This document shows positions 17,092 to 25,549 of a stretch of 64,000 nucleotides of DNA, one piece after another (position 1 is the stretch's first letter; each line of letters starts with the position of its first letter). Source of the DNA: Paenibacillus silvisoli (GTDB lineage: Bacteria > Bacillota > Bacilli > Paenibacillales > Paenibacillaceae); the NCBI RefSeq assembly GCF_030866765.1, contig NZ_CP133017.1, positions 3,330,001-3,394,000 of the forward strand, written 5' to 3'. A model generated the notes under the pieces. It saw only the letters and a list, made by a program, of their open reading frames with translations, was not told the origin of the DNA and searched no databases. The position numbers and the translations under genes were made by a program.

Positions 17092-17217
17092 ATTAGACTT
17101 ATATGGATAACCATACGAAGGAGTCTGCTAATTGCCAGAACATCCGCCATCCTCGCACGGCAATGAAAACCATACTCGAACATTTCGGGCCAAGGTTCGA
17201 TTTAGGAGACTAAAGCA

Positions 17218-17622
17218 ATGATTGACGTTTATTTCGATGGCGCAAGCGCCGGCAATCCCGGTCCAAGCGGCGCGGGCATCTTTATCAAAAAACACGGTGA
17301 AGTCGAACGCTTCTCCCTTCCATTAGGCGAATTGGATAACCATGAAGCTGAATTTCATGCGTTTATCGCCGCACTGAAGCTATGTATCGAGAAGGGTTAC
17401 AAATCCGTGTCGTTTCGGACGGATTCCCAGCTCGTAAGCCGGGCCGTCGAGAAGGAATACGTGAAAAACAAAAGATTCGCGCCTTTGCTTCAAGAAGCGC
17501 TCGCGCTCGTCAAGCAAATGGACATGTTTTTCATCCTATGGGTGCCAAGCTCGGAGAACAAAACAGCGGATGAATTGTCGAAGGCGGCGATCATAAAGCA
17601 GGCTAAAAAACAAGAAAGATGA
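17218..17622 (+). CDS. RNase H-like protein (YpdQ/YpeP type)
   Basis: 134 aa, RNase HI fold. The first catalytic Asp is in VYFDGASAGNPGP, the Glu in HEAEFHAFIAAL, a third acidic residue in FRTDSQLVSRAV and the last Asp in TADELSKAA, so the DEDD set appears complete. It lacks the basic handle region of E. coli RNase HI, as do Bacillus YpdQ-type proteins, several of which show no RNase H activity. ATG start with GGAGA upstream. Confidence 0.85.
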   Translation: MIDVYFDGASAGNPGPSGAGIFIKKHGEVERFSLPLGELDNHEAEFHAFIAALKLCIEKGYKSVSFRTDSQLVSRAVEKEYVKNKRFAPLLQEALALVKQMDMFFILWVPSSENKTADELSKAAIIKQAKKQER

Positions 17623-17702
17623 ACCGGAACGCCTAACTTACAAGCATTACGCTTCCCGATCGAATAAGGTGGTGTAACGCGAAATGAGTGGGGGAGTGGG
17701 GA

Positions 17703-18614
17703 TTGAAGAAAATCACGATCGCCGCCGTCGGAGACTTGTTGATCAAGAAGAAGATGATCGCCGCTGCCAAACGGGAAGGCGGCTTCGCTCCGATGTTAGC
17801 CAAAGTGCGACCTTATCTGCGTAAAGCCGATTTGACGATCGGCAACCTGGAAACAACCTTATCCGGCCCCGGTTTCCGCTACGTCCCCGGTAAACTGTTG
17901 TTCAGCGCCCCGGATTCCTTTGCCGCGACGCTCAGGAGCTCGGGCTTCAATGTGTTGACCACGGCCAATAACCATTGTATGGACGGGAAAACAGCCGGCT
18001 TGAAGCGGACCTTAAACGTCCTCGACCGACATGGTTTGCGGCATACAGGCACGTTTCGCTCGGCCGTCGAAGCACGCAGAAAACGGATCCTGAACGTAAA
18101 CGGGATTCGAATCGGTATCGTGGCGTACACGAAAGGAACGAACGGGATTTCCGTGCCGAACACTTGGTTAGTCAACCGGCTGCACCGGAACAAAATGATA
18201 GCGGACGTGCGCAGCTTGAAACGCAGCACCGATTTCATTATCGCTTGCCTGCATTTCGGGAAAGAATTTCGAGCCTATCCCGATCGCAGCCAAATCCGGC
18301 TCATGCGGCTGTTATTTCGGAATGGCGTGAACGTCGTGCTTGGCGCGCATCCCCATGTGCTGCATCCGATAAAAATGTCGAAGATGACAGACATCGACGG
18401 CCGCATGCGGAATCGCGTATCGGCGTCCTCGCTGGGAAATTTCGTATCGAGCGAGCTCCCGCAGCATACCGCTAGATTGCGAGGCACGATCCTGCTTCTA
18501 ACCGTAACGAAGAACGCAAAAGGGAAGACGGATGTAAGGAGCATGTCTCGCGTGCCAACGCGGATAATGCAGCCTAACGGAAAGAACAAGGTGTATCGGA
18601 TTGTGCCGGGATAA
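17703..18614 (+). CDS. CapA-type metallophosphatase-like protein
   Basis: 303 aa of the CapA (PGA_cap) family, which has a calcineurin-like fold and is linked to poly-gamma-glutamate capsule assembly. Metal-ligand style motifs are AAVGDLL at the N-terminus, IGNLETTL near residue 45, TTANNHCMD near 90, ACLHFGKE near 180 and GAHPHVL near 213. No signal peptide is visible. The start is TTG at 17703, behind a GGGGAGTGGGG run; GTG at 17688 is an alternative. No capB/capC genes are nearby, so capsule synthesis is not implied. Confidence 0.78.
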   Translation: MKKITIAAVGDLLIKKKMIAAAKREGGFAPMLAKVRPYLRKADLTIGNLETTLSGPGFRYVPGKLLFSAPDSFAATLRSSGFNVLTTANNHCMDGKTAGLKRTLNVLDRHGLRHTGTFRSAVEARRKRILNVNGIRIGIVAYTKGTNGISVPNTWLVNRLHRNKMIADVRSLKRSTDFIIACLHFGKEFRAYPDRSQIRLMRLLFRNGVNVVLGAHPHVLHPIKMSKMTDIDGRMRNRVSASSLGNFVSSELPQHTARLRGTILLLTVTKNAKGKTDVRSMSRVPTRIMQPNGKNKVYRIVPG

Positions 18615-18618
18615 CGAA

Positions 18619-18654
18619 AAAGGATGAGCAGGCGAAACAGCCCGCTCATCCCTT
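18619..18654. terminator. Bidirectional terminator between capA-like and gbsR-like genes
   Basis: GGATGAGC / GCTCATCC stem with A-rich left and T-rich right flanks between two convergent genes. Confidence 0.75.
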
Positions 18655-18671
18655 TGTCATTAGAGGAAGTT

Positions 18672-19232
18672 CTATTCTTCTTTCGGTATAAACTCGTAGA
18701 TGTCGCCGGATTCGAAGGAATCGATTAACCGCTGGAGCCATCTGTAATATTGTAAAGCCTCGACGATTTTCTGTTCATCGATGGCCGTGATCGATTGAAG
18801 CGCTTCGTGTTCCGGATCGGATTCCCGGAGCGCCCGAATTTCCTTCAACGACTTTTGCAGCGAGGCCATGTTGCTCTCGACCGCTTTCCGCCACTTGATG
18901 GAGAAGAAGTCGGTAAAGTTTTGGTGCCAATCCGGCACGACCTCGTAAAAGTCTTTCCGCGAGCCTTTTCCCCATACCTTATCGATCATCTTCAAATCCA
19001 TCAACGTGCGCATGCCCGTGCTCATCGACGTCTTGCTCATGCCCATCGTTTCGCTCATCTGATCCAGCGTGATGGGGCTGTTTCGAAAGAACATATACCC
19101 GTATAAGTGCCCGATGGATAAAGTGACGCCATACAGGTCCATATTTTTGCCTATGGAATCGATCACGCGCTGTCGCGACAACTGCAAGGACCGGATCTGT
19201 TCCGCTGTTAAACCGTCTAATTCCCCCGCCAT
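18672..19232 (-). CDS. GbsR/MarR-family transcriptional regulator
   Basis: 186 aa, MarR-like winged helix (TLDQMSETMGMSKTSMSTGM is the recognition-helix region, about residues 57-76) with a long C-terminal helical part, as in GbsR/OpcR regulators. These control choline and glycine betaine uptake or synthesis. The start has AGGAGGCACT upstream. The upstream DNA (19281-19298) carries ACATTT/AAATGT half-sites that could be its operator. A fragment of a binding protein follows on the other strand, consistent with a decayed betaine transport locus. Confidence 0.82.
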   Translation of the reverse strand: MAGELDGLTAEQIRSLQLSRQRVIDSIGKNMDLYGVTLSIGHLYGYMFFRNSPITLDQMSETMGMSKTSMSTGMRTLMDLKMIDKVWGKGSRKDFYEVVPDWHQNFTDFFSIKWRKAVESNMASLQKSLKEIRALRESDPEHEALQSITAIDEQKIVEALQYYRWLQRLIDSFESGDIYEFIPKEE

Positions 19233-19311
19233 AAGTGCCTCCTAAGGACATGGTAGTCCAACTTATTGCTAATGTAATCACATTTCAAAATAAATGTAAA
19301 GAATCGTATCT

Positions 19312-19487
19312 TGCAGGAAAAGGGAGCATACGGGCGCATACTCCACCATATTTTCGTGACGCCCGCCGATATGGTAGAGGTCATGGTTGCGATTCAAGAA
19401 GGCAAGTCGCCTGAAGATGCCGCCAAGGAATGGGTGGACAGCCATGAGGAGCTGGTCAAGACATGGATTACGGCGACCAAATCTTAA
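19312..19487 (+). pseudogene. 3' remnant of a glycine betaine-type ABC binding protein
   Basis: About 57 codons remain, ending in VMVAIQEGKSPEDAAKEW and VKTWITATKS, the kind of C-terminal helix pair found in quaternary-amine binding proteins (OpuAC type). No start codon or ribosome site precedes it, and the rest of the gene and its transporter partners are absent. It lies next to a GbsR-type regulator, which fits loss of an osmoprotectant importer. Family assignment rests on a short segment. Confidence 0.5.
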
Positions 19488-19495
19488 CGTAGGTA

Positions 19496-19525
19496 AGGAT
19501 CGTCCGCATTTGCGGGCGATTTTTT
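19496..19525 (+). terminator. Rho-independent terminator
   Basis: ATCGTCCGC / GCGGGCGAT stem with ATTT loop and a T6 tract. It survives downstream of the binding-protein remnant. Confidence 0.8.
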
Positions 19526-19639
19526 ATTTTTACTAATGTGATAAAGTTCACAACATTTGAAGCGCAAATCACGCATACTGGAATTGCGGTAGGGAATACC
19601 GATTCAAACGAGTTCAATTCCCGAAGGGAGATGACCGTT

Positions 19640-20125
19640 ATGGTCATGCAATGGTACAGACAACACAAATGGGCGGCGCTGCTGGTTACGCTAATACGGG
19701 TTTATATCGGATGGCAATGGCTGGACGCAGGCATTCGCAAGCTTACGAATGGCTTCGATGCAACAGGGTTCTTGAAAGGGGCCGTTGCGAAGCCCGTCAT
19801 CGATCATGCGACGGAAGAAGCCGTGTACCCGAACTATATTTATTTCCTCAACCATTTCGCTATACCGAACGCGAAGCTGATCAATGTGCTGATCCCGTTA
19901 GGCGAATTCCTCATCGGCGTCGGGTTGATCGTCGGCGGACTGACGCTTGCCGCGGCCTTCTTCGGCATGATGCTGAACTTCATGTTCCTCTTCGCCGGCA
20001 CGGTAAGCACGAACCCCTGGCTGCTGCTGCTCGCCATGCTTGTCTTCGCGGCAGGAGCTAACGCCGGGAAATTTGGGCTGGACTACTACTTGGTCCCGCT
20101 GATCCGTAAAGGCTGGAAACGATAA
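19640..20125 (+). CDS. DoxX-family membrane protein
   Basis: 161 aa, four membrane segments, DoxX/DoxD-like: LIRVYIGWQWLDAGIRKL near the start is the family signature. ATG at 19640 is chosen because AAGGGAG lies eight bases upstream; longer readings have no ribosome site. Function in bacteria is poorly defined (thiosulfate:quinone oxidoreductase-like or redox-stress membrane complexes). Confidence 0.82.
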   Translation: MVMQWYRQHKWAALLVTLIRVYIGWQWLDAGIRKLTNGFDATGFLKGAVAKPVIDHATEEAVYPNYIYFLNHFAIPNAKLINVLIPLGEFLIGVGLIVGGLTLAAAFFGMMLNFMFLFAGTVSTNPWLLLLAMLVFAAGANAGKFGLDYYLVPLIRKGWKR

Positions 20126-20179
20126 TGTCACCCGGACGCCTTCAGTCATACGATATGACAAAGGAAGGTGATCACCATC

Positions 20180-20332
20180 ATGCGCGTAACCATTACGCTT
20201 GCATGCACGGAATGCGGCGACCGAAATTACATGACGACCAAGAACAAGAAAAACAATCCGCAGCGTCTGGAGCTTCGTAAATATTGCCCGTCCCATAGAA
20301 AAGTAACGCTTCATCGAGAAACGAGATCCTAA
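20180..20332 (+). CDS. rpmG: 50S ribosomal protein L33
   Basis: 50 aa, begins [20 protein letters not shown] and ends TLHRETRS, clearly L33. The first zinc knuckle CTEC is intact; the second is CPSH rather than CxxC, so zinc would have to be held by three Cys and one His, or not at all. Bacilli often carry zinc-binding and zinc-free L33 paralogs, so this could be an intermediate form. AAGGAAGGTG precedes the ATG. Confidence 0.93.
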   Translation: MRVTITLACTECGDRNYMTTKNKKNNPQRLELRKYCPSHRKVTLHRETRS

Positions 20333-20344
20333 TTTCTCATATGA

Positions 20345-20374
20345 AAAGGCCGCGAGAATCGCGGTCTTTTTGCT
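20345..20374. terminator. Terminator between rpmG and the ger operon
   Basis: AAGGCCGCGA / TCGCGGTCTT hairpin followed by TTTTTG between two convergent transcription units. Confidence 0.75.
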
Positions 20375-20379
20375 GTCGG

Positions 20380-21465
20380 CTAATGCGCATGCCGTTTCTT
20401 TAGCCTAGTTAACACCACGATCAGAATGTTAATGGTAACGGCCGGAATGATCACCGTAAACGGCAATATTTTGAGATCATAATCGACTAAGTCCGTAAAG
20501 TGAAAATAACTGTTCATGGAGAGGGCAAGAAGGATGCCGCCCATCGGTATGATGAAAGACTGCGTATTCGTTATCGAGAAGAGCTTGCCTATGACTTTGA
20601 TTAACGCATATTGAACGATAATGATTTCGAATAACGTAAATATCGTCCAAATCCCGATTATGATGATTTCCATTCGTTCGAGATACTCGCCGAATTTGAC
20701 CAATTGAATGGCGGAGAAGAACGGGAATGACGAGGCGGCGAATAGATTCATGCCCAGCGACCCCATTGCTAGATAGGTCGATGTAAGCAGGTACGCGCAC
20801 GACAAAACGACTCCGACGCTGCAGCTTAGAAAGATCTTCTTCTTATTCGTCACCTCGGAGAACAGGAGAAAAATGACGCCCATTTTCCCGAACGGAAACC
20901 CGAAGGAGATCATGGCTCCGTAATAGATTTGCTGAACCGGCTTTTGAAAAAGAGGAAGAAACGGATTTATGTCCACATTGCGAAAGCTCAGGATGCAGAT
21001 CACCGCGATTAAGATCAAAAACATCGGCAGAATGACGAGCACGGAGCGTACGATCGTTCCGAGACCCAGCGAAACGGCATAAGTAGTCACTACTAGGATC
21101 AAGAACATGATCAGAGTAGGAGACGTTTTCGGAAGAATAGCCGTTATATAGAAGAACGAAAGAGATCGGAGGGAGAGTACGCCCAATCCAAGCAAGCTAA
21201 CGACGTAGATGCCGTAAATGAATTTGGAAATCCACTTCCCGAATAGCAGTTCGATAATGTCGAGCATGTTTTTATCGCCGAATTTATTTTGTACGTAAGC
21301 GATCATATACACGATGATGATAATGACCGTCACCGCGGAAATGTTGGCCATCCACGCATCCTGCTTCAACATTTGGGCTTCCAGCAAATATAAAGTCGAA
21401 AATCCCGACATGAACGTGAAACTTAAGGCGCCAAGCTGGAAGGGGGATATTTTATCTAAATTCAC
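20380..21465 (-). CDS. Spore germination permease, GerAB type (ger locus 1)
   Basis: 361-aa polytopic protein (about ten helices) of the spore germination branch of the APC superfamily; GerAB-type proteins sit in the spore inner membrane and bind nutrient germinants. Start motif ISPFQLGALSFTFMSG is characteristic. GTG start overlaps the stop of the small upstream gene by four bases (GTGA), with GGAGGATC upstream. Last gene of an A-C-D-B operon. Confidence 0.9.
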   Translation of the reverse strand: MNLDKISPFQLGALSFTFMSGFSTLYLLEAQMLKQDAWMANISAVTVIIIIVYMIAYVQNKFGDKNMLDIIELLFGKWISKFIYGIYVVSLLGLGVLSLRSLSFFYITAILPKTSPTLIMFLILVVTTYAVSLGLGTIVRSVLVILPMFLILIAVICILSFRNVDINPFLPLFQKPVQQIYYGAMISFGFPFGKMGVIFLLFSEVTNKKKIFLSCSVGVVLSCAYLLTSTYLAMGSLGMNLFAASSFPFFSAIQLVKFGEYLERMEIIIIGIWTIFTLFEIIIVQYALIKVIGKLFSITNTQSFIIPMGGILLALSMNSYFHFTDLVDYDLKILPFTVIIPAVTINILIVVLTRLKKRHAH

Positions 21466-21713
21466 GTATAATGATCCTCCGAAGAAATATTCAGAACGGC
21501 ACGTACATACTCGGAAACCGGCTTATAGATCCACGTGTTCAACGATTCCGTCGTGGGCAGGAATTCGCCGATAACCGGAACGAAGTAACAGACGATTACT
21601 GCCGTAATACAAGCAAGCACGACGGCATCGCGCCTATGGTTTCGTTTCCAAAGTCCGATCGCGACCTTTAGCTCGAAACCGAGGAAAACGGCGCAAACGA
21701 TGTAGATCAGCAT
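21462..21713 (-). CDS. Small two-helix membrane protein in ger locus 1 (D-subunit-like)
   Basis: 83 aa with two membrane helices (about residues 1-18 and 28-48) and a polar tail. I recognise no domain, but small two-helix proteins encoded within or beside gerA-type operons (GerKD-like D subunits) are known to modulate receptor function. AGGAGGAAG precedes the ATG, which overlaps the gerAC-type stop (TAATG). A protein of similar size and topology occupies the equivalent position in ger locus 2. Confidence 0.7.
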   Translation of the reverse strand: MLIYIVCAVFLGFELKVAIGLWKRNHRRDAVVLACITAVIVCYFVPVIGEFLPTTESLNTWIYKPVSEYVRAVLNISSEDHYT

Positions 21714-22867
21714 TAGCTTCCTCCTATAATATCGCTCATTCCAAGCGTAAAGATATTCACGTCAACGTTCACTTTGATCGGGAACGAGGTGTACCGGTTA
21801 TCCCAATCGGTCTTCAATGTTTTCCATTCTTTTGGTTCATGGCGGCGCAAATAATCGGAGAATCCGACCACGTCTACCTTCAACCCGCGCTGGAAGTAGG
21901 CTAAGCTTTGATCTAAGTTTTGTTTGACCTGCGCAGCCGTTTCCGTTTCCAATCGGTGTATGGTTTGCGGATCCGTGAGGGGCAGCTTCCGCTCCACATT
22001 GACCAGCTGACCTTTCAAATGCAATTCAATTTCTAATTGGAGCTTGCCGTCCGCGCGGCTGGATCGGATCGTTTTTTTGATCGGCTGCAATAGCACCGTT
22101 ACCTGCGAATCCATGAACGGCAGGCTGAAGGGGAACTCGAGGTGGTCGAGCTCTTTTTTCTTCGTTAACAAATGAAGGGACAGGACGTCATCGCTCTTTA
22201 ACCAGCCAACCAATTTTCCCTTGTTGAATACGGAGCCTCCTTGCATGAGGAGAACATCGCGAGCGCTGTCTTTCGTTTGCGAGCTGATCAGCCTGCCGGC
22301 TACGAATCCGCGGAAAGGATCGTTGTAGTAGTTTGCGACGTCCTTCACCTTTAAAGAGACGCTTTTCCCCCAAGCGACCTCGTTGATTGTTTTTCCGAGA
22401 AACTCGTTGGATAACAAGTCCCCGGTTTCGGAACGGATTTTCAATTTATCGGCGGCCATGCCTTCGCTCACGATCACATAGCTCGACATGCGGATTTCGC
22501 GGGAACGGGTCAATAGATCCACGACTTCATAGAACGAATGCCGGGCGGCGTTTTCCCCGATAATAAAAAACTTATCATGATTCGCGATCATCATCTTTCC
22601 GGCGCGCCCTTGCAAATTGCGGGCGGCATCCATGAGGGAATTTCCGGATGCGCTTGCCAGCCATTCCTTGTTGTCCGTTTTATCCGTGCCCTTCGTCGTC
22701 GCTTGGATGCAATAGTTCGTAAGAACATAGGTATGCTTCTTGTCGTCGTAGTCGATTCCCGTGATCATAATTAAGGCTACGTCGCTGATCTCGTGCTCGT
22801 CGGGGGAGCAGCCCGCCGTGAATAGGAATAGAGCGATCCAAAGCATGCGCCTTCTAACGATCTTCAT
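21713..22867 (-). CDS. Spore germination lipoprotein, GerAC type (ger locus 1)
   Basis: 384 aa. Signal peptide with lipobox FTAGC (lipid-modified Cys near residue 20) and a C-terminal Spore_GerAC region of three mixed domains ending DNRYTSFPIKVNVDVNI. It would be anchored to the outer face of the spore inner membrane as the C subunit of a germinant receptor. ATG at 22867 has AGGTGG at proper spacing and overlaps the gerAA-type stop by 14 bases. Confidence 0.9.
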   Translation of the reverse strand: MKIVRRRMLWIALFLFTAGCSPDEHEISDVALIMITGIDYDDKKHTYVLTNYCIQATTKGTDKTDNKEWLASASGNSLMDAARNLQGRAGKMMIANHDKFFIIGENAARHSFYEVVDLLTRSREIRMSSYVIVSEGMAADKLKIRSETGDLLSNEFLGKTINEVAWGKSVSLKVKDVANYYNDPFRGFVAGRLISSQTKDSARDVLLMQGGSVFNKGKLVGWLKSDDVLSLHLLTKKKELDHLEFPFSLPFMDSQVTVLLQPIKKTIRSSRADGKLQLEIELHLKGQLVNVERKLPLTDPQTIHRLETETAAQVKQNLDQSLAYFQRGLKVDVVGFSDYLRRHEPKEWKTLKTDWDNRYTSFPIKVNVDVNIFTLGMSDIIGGS

Positions 22868-24332
22868 GTTCGTGGCCACCTATTGAAGAAAGTGCATCCT
22901 TCTTCGAAATGCTTCTATGCTTAATAGGAAGAAGGACGTATTGCTGAATGACTTCTCTCCAGCCGCGGAGATCGAATGCAGGCAAGTACAGCCTGCCAAA
23001 CGACTTTAGCGAGCACAAGTGCAGAATGATGACGTACATGCCGAGGGCAAGTCCGAATACGCCCGTCCAAGCCGCAATAAAAATAAGCGGAAACCGAAGC
23101 AATCGCAGCGAAATCGCCGTGTTGAAAGAAGGGATCGTAAACGAAGCGATCCCCGTCATCGCGACCACGATAACCATCGGTCTGGATACGATTCCCGATT
23201 GAACGGCGGCTTCGCCGATGACGAGCGCGCCGACAATGCTTACGGATTGTCCGATGGCACGAGGCAGCCGGACGCTGGCTTCCCTTAGCACTTCGAATGC
23301 GACTTCCATAATGAACGCTTCGAGAAAGGTAGGCAAAGGAATGCCCGCTTTGGACGACAGAAACGTTTGCATTAACGGGGTCGGAATCATCTCGAGGTGG
23401 AATGTCGTCAACGCAATATAGAGCGATGGCCCGAATAAGGACACGAACAGCGTAACTAATCGCAAAAGGCGCAGGAAATTGGCAAAATAAAATTTTTCGT
23501 ACAGATCCTCGCTGGGATGCAAAAAATCGGTAAACGCGGCGGGAGCAAGGAGCGCGCTCGGGCTCCCGTCCGATAAGATGGCGACCTTCCCTTGATTCAA
23601 GGCCGTAGCAACCCGGTCGGGCCGTTCTGTATTTTGAATTTGCGGAAACGGCGAATAGGGACTGTCTTGAATCCATTCCTCGATTTGAGCATTATCGACG
23701 ACCACGTTAAGACGGATGGATGCCATTCTTGCTTCCACTTCGGCTAGCACTTGCTTGTCTACTTGATCCTCTAAATATAAGATCATGACATTCGTTTGAC
23801 TCTCGATTCCCACGACATAGGATTTAGATTTAAGCTTCGAAGTTTTCAAGCGGCGATAGACTAAACCCAAATTCACCTGAAGATCTTCGATGAACCCTTC
23901 GCGCGGCCCGCGAACGTTCGGCTCCAGCTTAGGCTCGTCTACCGAGCGCCTTTCATAGCCTGGCAAAGCGAAACCGTATGCCTCGGAGCGGCCTTCTATA
24001 AAGACGACAATGCCGGCGGAGGAGATCATTTGCGCGGCGGAATTCAGCTTCGGCAACGCAGACACCAATCCGAAGGTGCGTATCGCTTCCAGAACGGTTT
24101 CTTCCTCGGAATGATTGGAATCGAATAGCGCTTCGTGGATTTTAGGAACGATATATTGATAAAACCGCTGCTCGTCGATGAGCACGCTTAGATAGGCGAT
24201 CGCCGCGCATCGCATGCCTTTGGAGTTAACGACAGGCTGGAAGGAAATAAGCGCGTTATCCGAAAATAATTGCCTTAGTTGGGCCATATTCCGTTCAACT
24301 GAAGGATCGATCGCATCCAATTGAGTATCCAA
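22854..24332 (-). CDS. Spore germination receptor A subunit, GerAA type (ger locus 1)
   Basis: 492 aa, TTG start with GGGGGG upstream. A soluble N-terminal region (about residues 1-285) precedes a membrane domain of roughly five helices that contains the conserved TTFHLEMIPTPLMQTFLSSK and SIVGALVIGEAAVQSGI segments of the GerA family. With the B and C subunits it forms the germinant receptor. A sigma-G-like promoter lies just upstream. Confidence 0.92.
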   Translation of the reverse strand: MDTQLDAIDPSVERNMAQLRQLFSDNALISFQPVVNSKGMRCAAIAYLSVLIDEQRFYQYIVPKIHEALFDSNHSEEETVLEAIRTFGLVSALPKLNSAAQMISSAGIVVFIEGRSEAYGFALPGYERRSVDEPKLEPNVRGPREGFIEDLQVNLGLVYRRLKTSKLKSKSYVVGIESQTNVMILYLEDQVDKQVLAEVEARMASIRLNVVVDNAQIEEWIQDSPYSPFPQIQNTERPDRVATALNQGKVAILSDGSPSALLAPAAFTDFLHPSEDLYEKFYFANFLRLLRLVTLFVSLFGPSLYIALTTFHLEMIPTPLMQTFLSSKAGIPLPTFLEAFIMEVAFEVLREASVRLPRAIGQSVSIVGALVIGEAAVQSGIVSRPMVIVVAMTGIASFTIPSFNTAISLRLLRFPLIFIAAWTGVFGLALGMYVIILHLCSLKSFGRLYLPAFDLRGWREVIQQYVLLPIKHRSISKKDALSSIGGHEHEDR

Positions 24333-24368
24333 GTAAAGCCCCCCAAAAACAGACGAAGTAGTTGTTGG

Positions 24369-24398
24369 GAGTATTCGCCCGCTTAACCAATAATATAC
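24369..24398 (-). promoter_or_regulatory. Sigma-G-like promoter of ger locus 1
   Basis: On the minus strand GTATA (24398-24394) fits the forespore -35 (GHATR), then 18 bases, then AATACTC (24375-24369), which matches five of seven positions of CATXHTA. Forespore transcription is expected for gerA-type operons. Confidence 0.5.
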
Positions 24399-24544
24399 AA
24401 AGCGACTACGGGCGGTTTTGCGACATGTCTGCTTTTAAGCTGGCCTAATCAGTACGCTCGTGCTAGAATTCATTCGTATATGTTGATGATTGATCGAACG
24501 GTTTGACGGAGCTGCACGTAATTACAAATGAAGGAGGCGATCGT

Positions 24545-24778
24545 TTGAAAACCTTTTTATTGATCCTCGGCATTATTTTGTTCGGTCTAGGCGTGCGCGG
24601 CCTTATCGTCGGACTTGTACACGGATCGGCCGGATCGTTCCTGCTTTACAAACAGCTGCCGGATAGCATCGAGCTGTATGCCAACAATGGCATGATCCTC
24701 ATAAGCCTAGTCATCCTGGGATTATCTCAAAATAAAAGAAGGCTTAGCGCTGTAAAGGAGCGAAACGCAAATGAATAA
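24545..24778 (+). CDS. Small membrane protein
   Basis: 77 aa with two hydrophobic segments (LLILGIILFGLGVRGLIVGL and MILISLVILGL). TTG at 24545 follows GAAGGAGG at seven bases; the earlier in-frame start at 24503 has none. It overlaps the CopC-like gene by eight bases, so the two are probably translated together. No family recognised. Confidence 0.65.
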   Translation: MKTFLLILGIILFGLGVRGLIVGLVHGSAGSFLLYKQLPDSIELYANNGMILISLVILGLSQNKRRLSAVKERNANE

Positions 24779-25430
24779 ATGGCTGGCAGCCGGGTTGATC
24801 CTGTTCATCGCGCTGCTTCTTCCGCAGGTCGTATCTGCCCATACGGATTTGAAAGCTTCAACGCCGGCAAAAGGGGAGACGGTCACGACCGAAATCAAGG
24901 AAATCCAATTGAATTTTGCCACCGAGATCGAGCCCGTCGTCGTACTGAAGATTAGGGATGCTTCCAATACCGAAATTCCGGTCCAGGTTGAAGCCGGCAC
25001 GGATACGATGACAGGCAAGCTCGAAGCCCCTCTGGCGGATGGGACTTATACCGTTAATTGGCGGATTATAGGCGAGGATGGCCACAATATTAAAGGAGAC
25101 TACTCTTTTACGGTTGCGCTGCCTAAGGAGCCGGAAGAGGCGCCCGCTCCAGATCAGTCGGCAGTTCCAGGTCAGACAACCACAGAGAATTCTCCTAGCA
25201 GTAATACCGCGAACGAAGGCAGCGCGAACGCGCAGAACGATTCGAGCACGACCACCGGCAATGAGACGACAACGGTCGTAGAGGAGAAACCTGCCGAAAT
25301 CGTTCTGCCCGAACAGTTTACGGAAGCAGCGGACACCGGAGCGAATCAAAGGAAGATATGGACGGCTATCATTGCGGTCGCATGTCTCGGTGCACTATTG
25401 CTGCTGTTTAGATCGGTAATGAAAAAATAG
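24771..25430 (+). CDS. CopC-domain protein with C-terminal membrane anchor
   Basis: 219 aa. Signal peptide ending VVSAHTDL, so the mature chain starts with His as in CopC/YcnJ proteins, where the N-terminal His helps bind Cu(II). The CopC domain covers about residues 24-120 (HTDLKASTPAKGETV ... DGHNIKGDYSFTV), then a Ser/Thr/Asn-rich spacer and one C-terminal helix with Lys end. Most Gram-positive homologs are fused to or encoded with a CopD domain; none is seen here, so it may act as a surface copper-binding protein. Confidence 0.82.
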   Translation: MNKWLAAGLILFIALLLPQVVSAHTDLKASTPAKGETVTTEIKEIQLNFATEIEPVVVLKIRDASNTEIPVQVEAGTDTMTGKLEAPLADGTYTVNWRIIGEDGHNIKGDYSFTVALPKEPEEAPAPDQSAVPGQTTTENSPSSNTANEGSANAQNDSSTTTGNETTTVVEEKPAEIVLPEQFTEAADTGANQRKIWTAIIAVACLGALLLLFRSVMKK

Positions 25431-25442
25431 CATGATCAAATA

Positions 25443-25485
25443 AAAGCAACCGACTCTAGAACGCTAGAGTCGGTTGCTTTTTTTG
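25443..25485 (+). terminator. Rho-independent terminator after the CopC-like gene
   Basis: 17-bp perfect stem (AAAGCAACCGACTCTAG and complement) with AACG loop and T7-rich tail. Confidence 0.9.
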
Positions 25486-25514
25486 GCATAAATTCCACGA
25501 TCTCTGGGAAAATA
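25486..25514 (+). promoter_or_regulatory. Possible sigma-G promoter of ger locus 2
   Basis: GCATA (25486-25490) fits the forespore -35; 17 bases on, GAAAATA matches five of seven -10 positions. Weaker than the others but correctly placed 36 bases before the gerAA-type start. Confidence 0.4.
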
Positions 25515-25549
25515 GGCATGTTAGTCTCAGACAGAAGGGGGATGCTCGA

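Noticed and set aside
17688-18614. Poly-gamma-glutamate capsule operon
   Set aside because: Only a CapA-like protein is present; capB, capC and capE are absent nearby, and CapA-like proteins occur widely without capsules.
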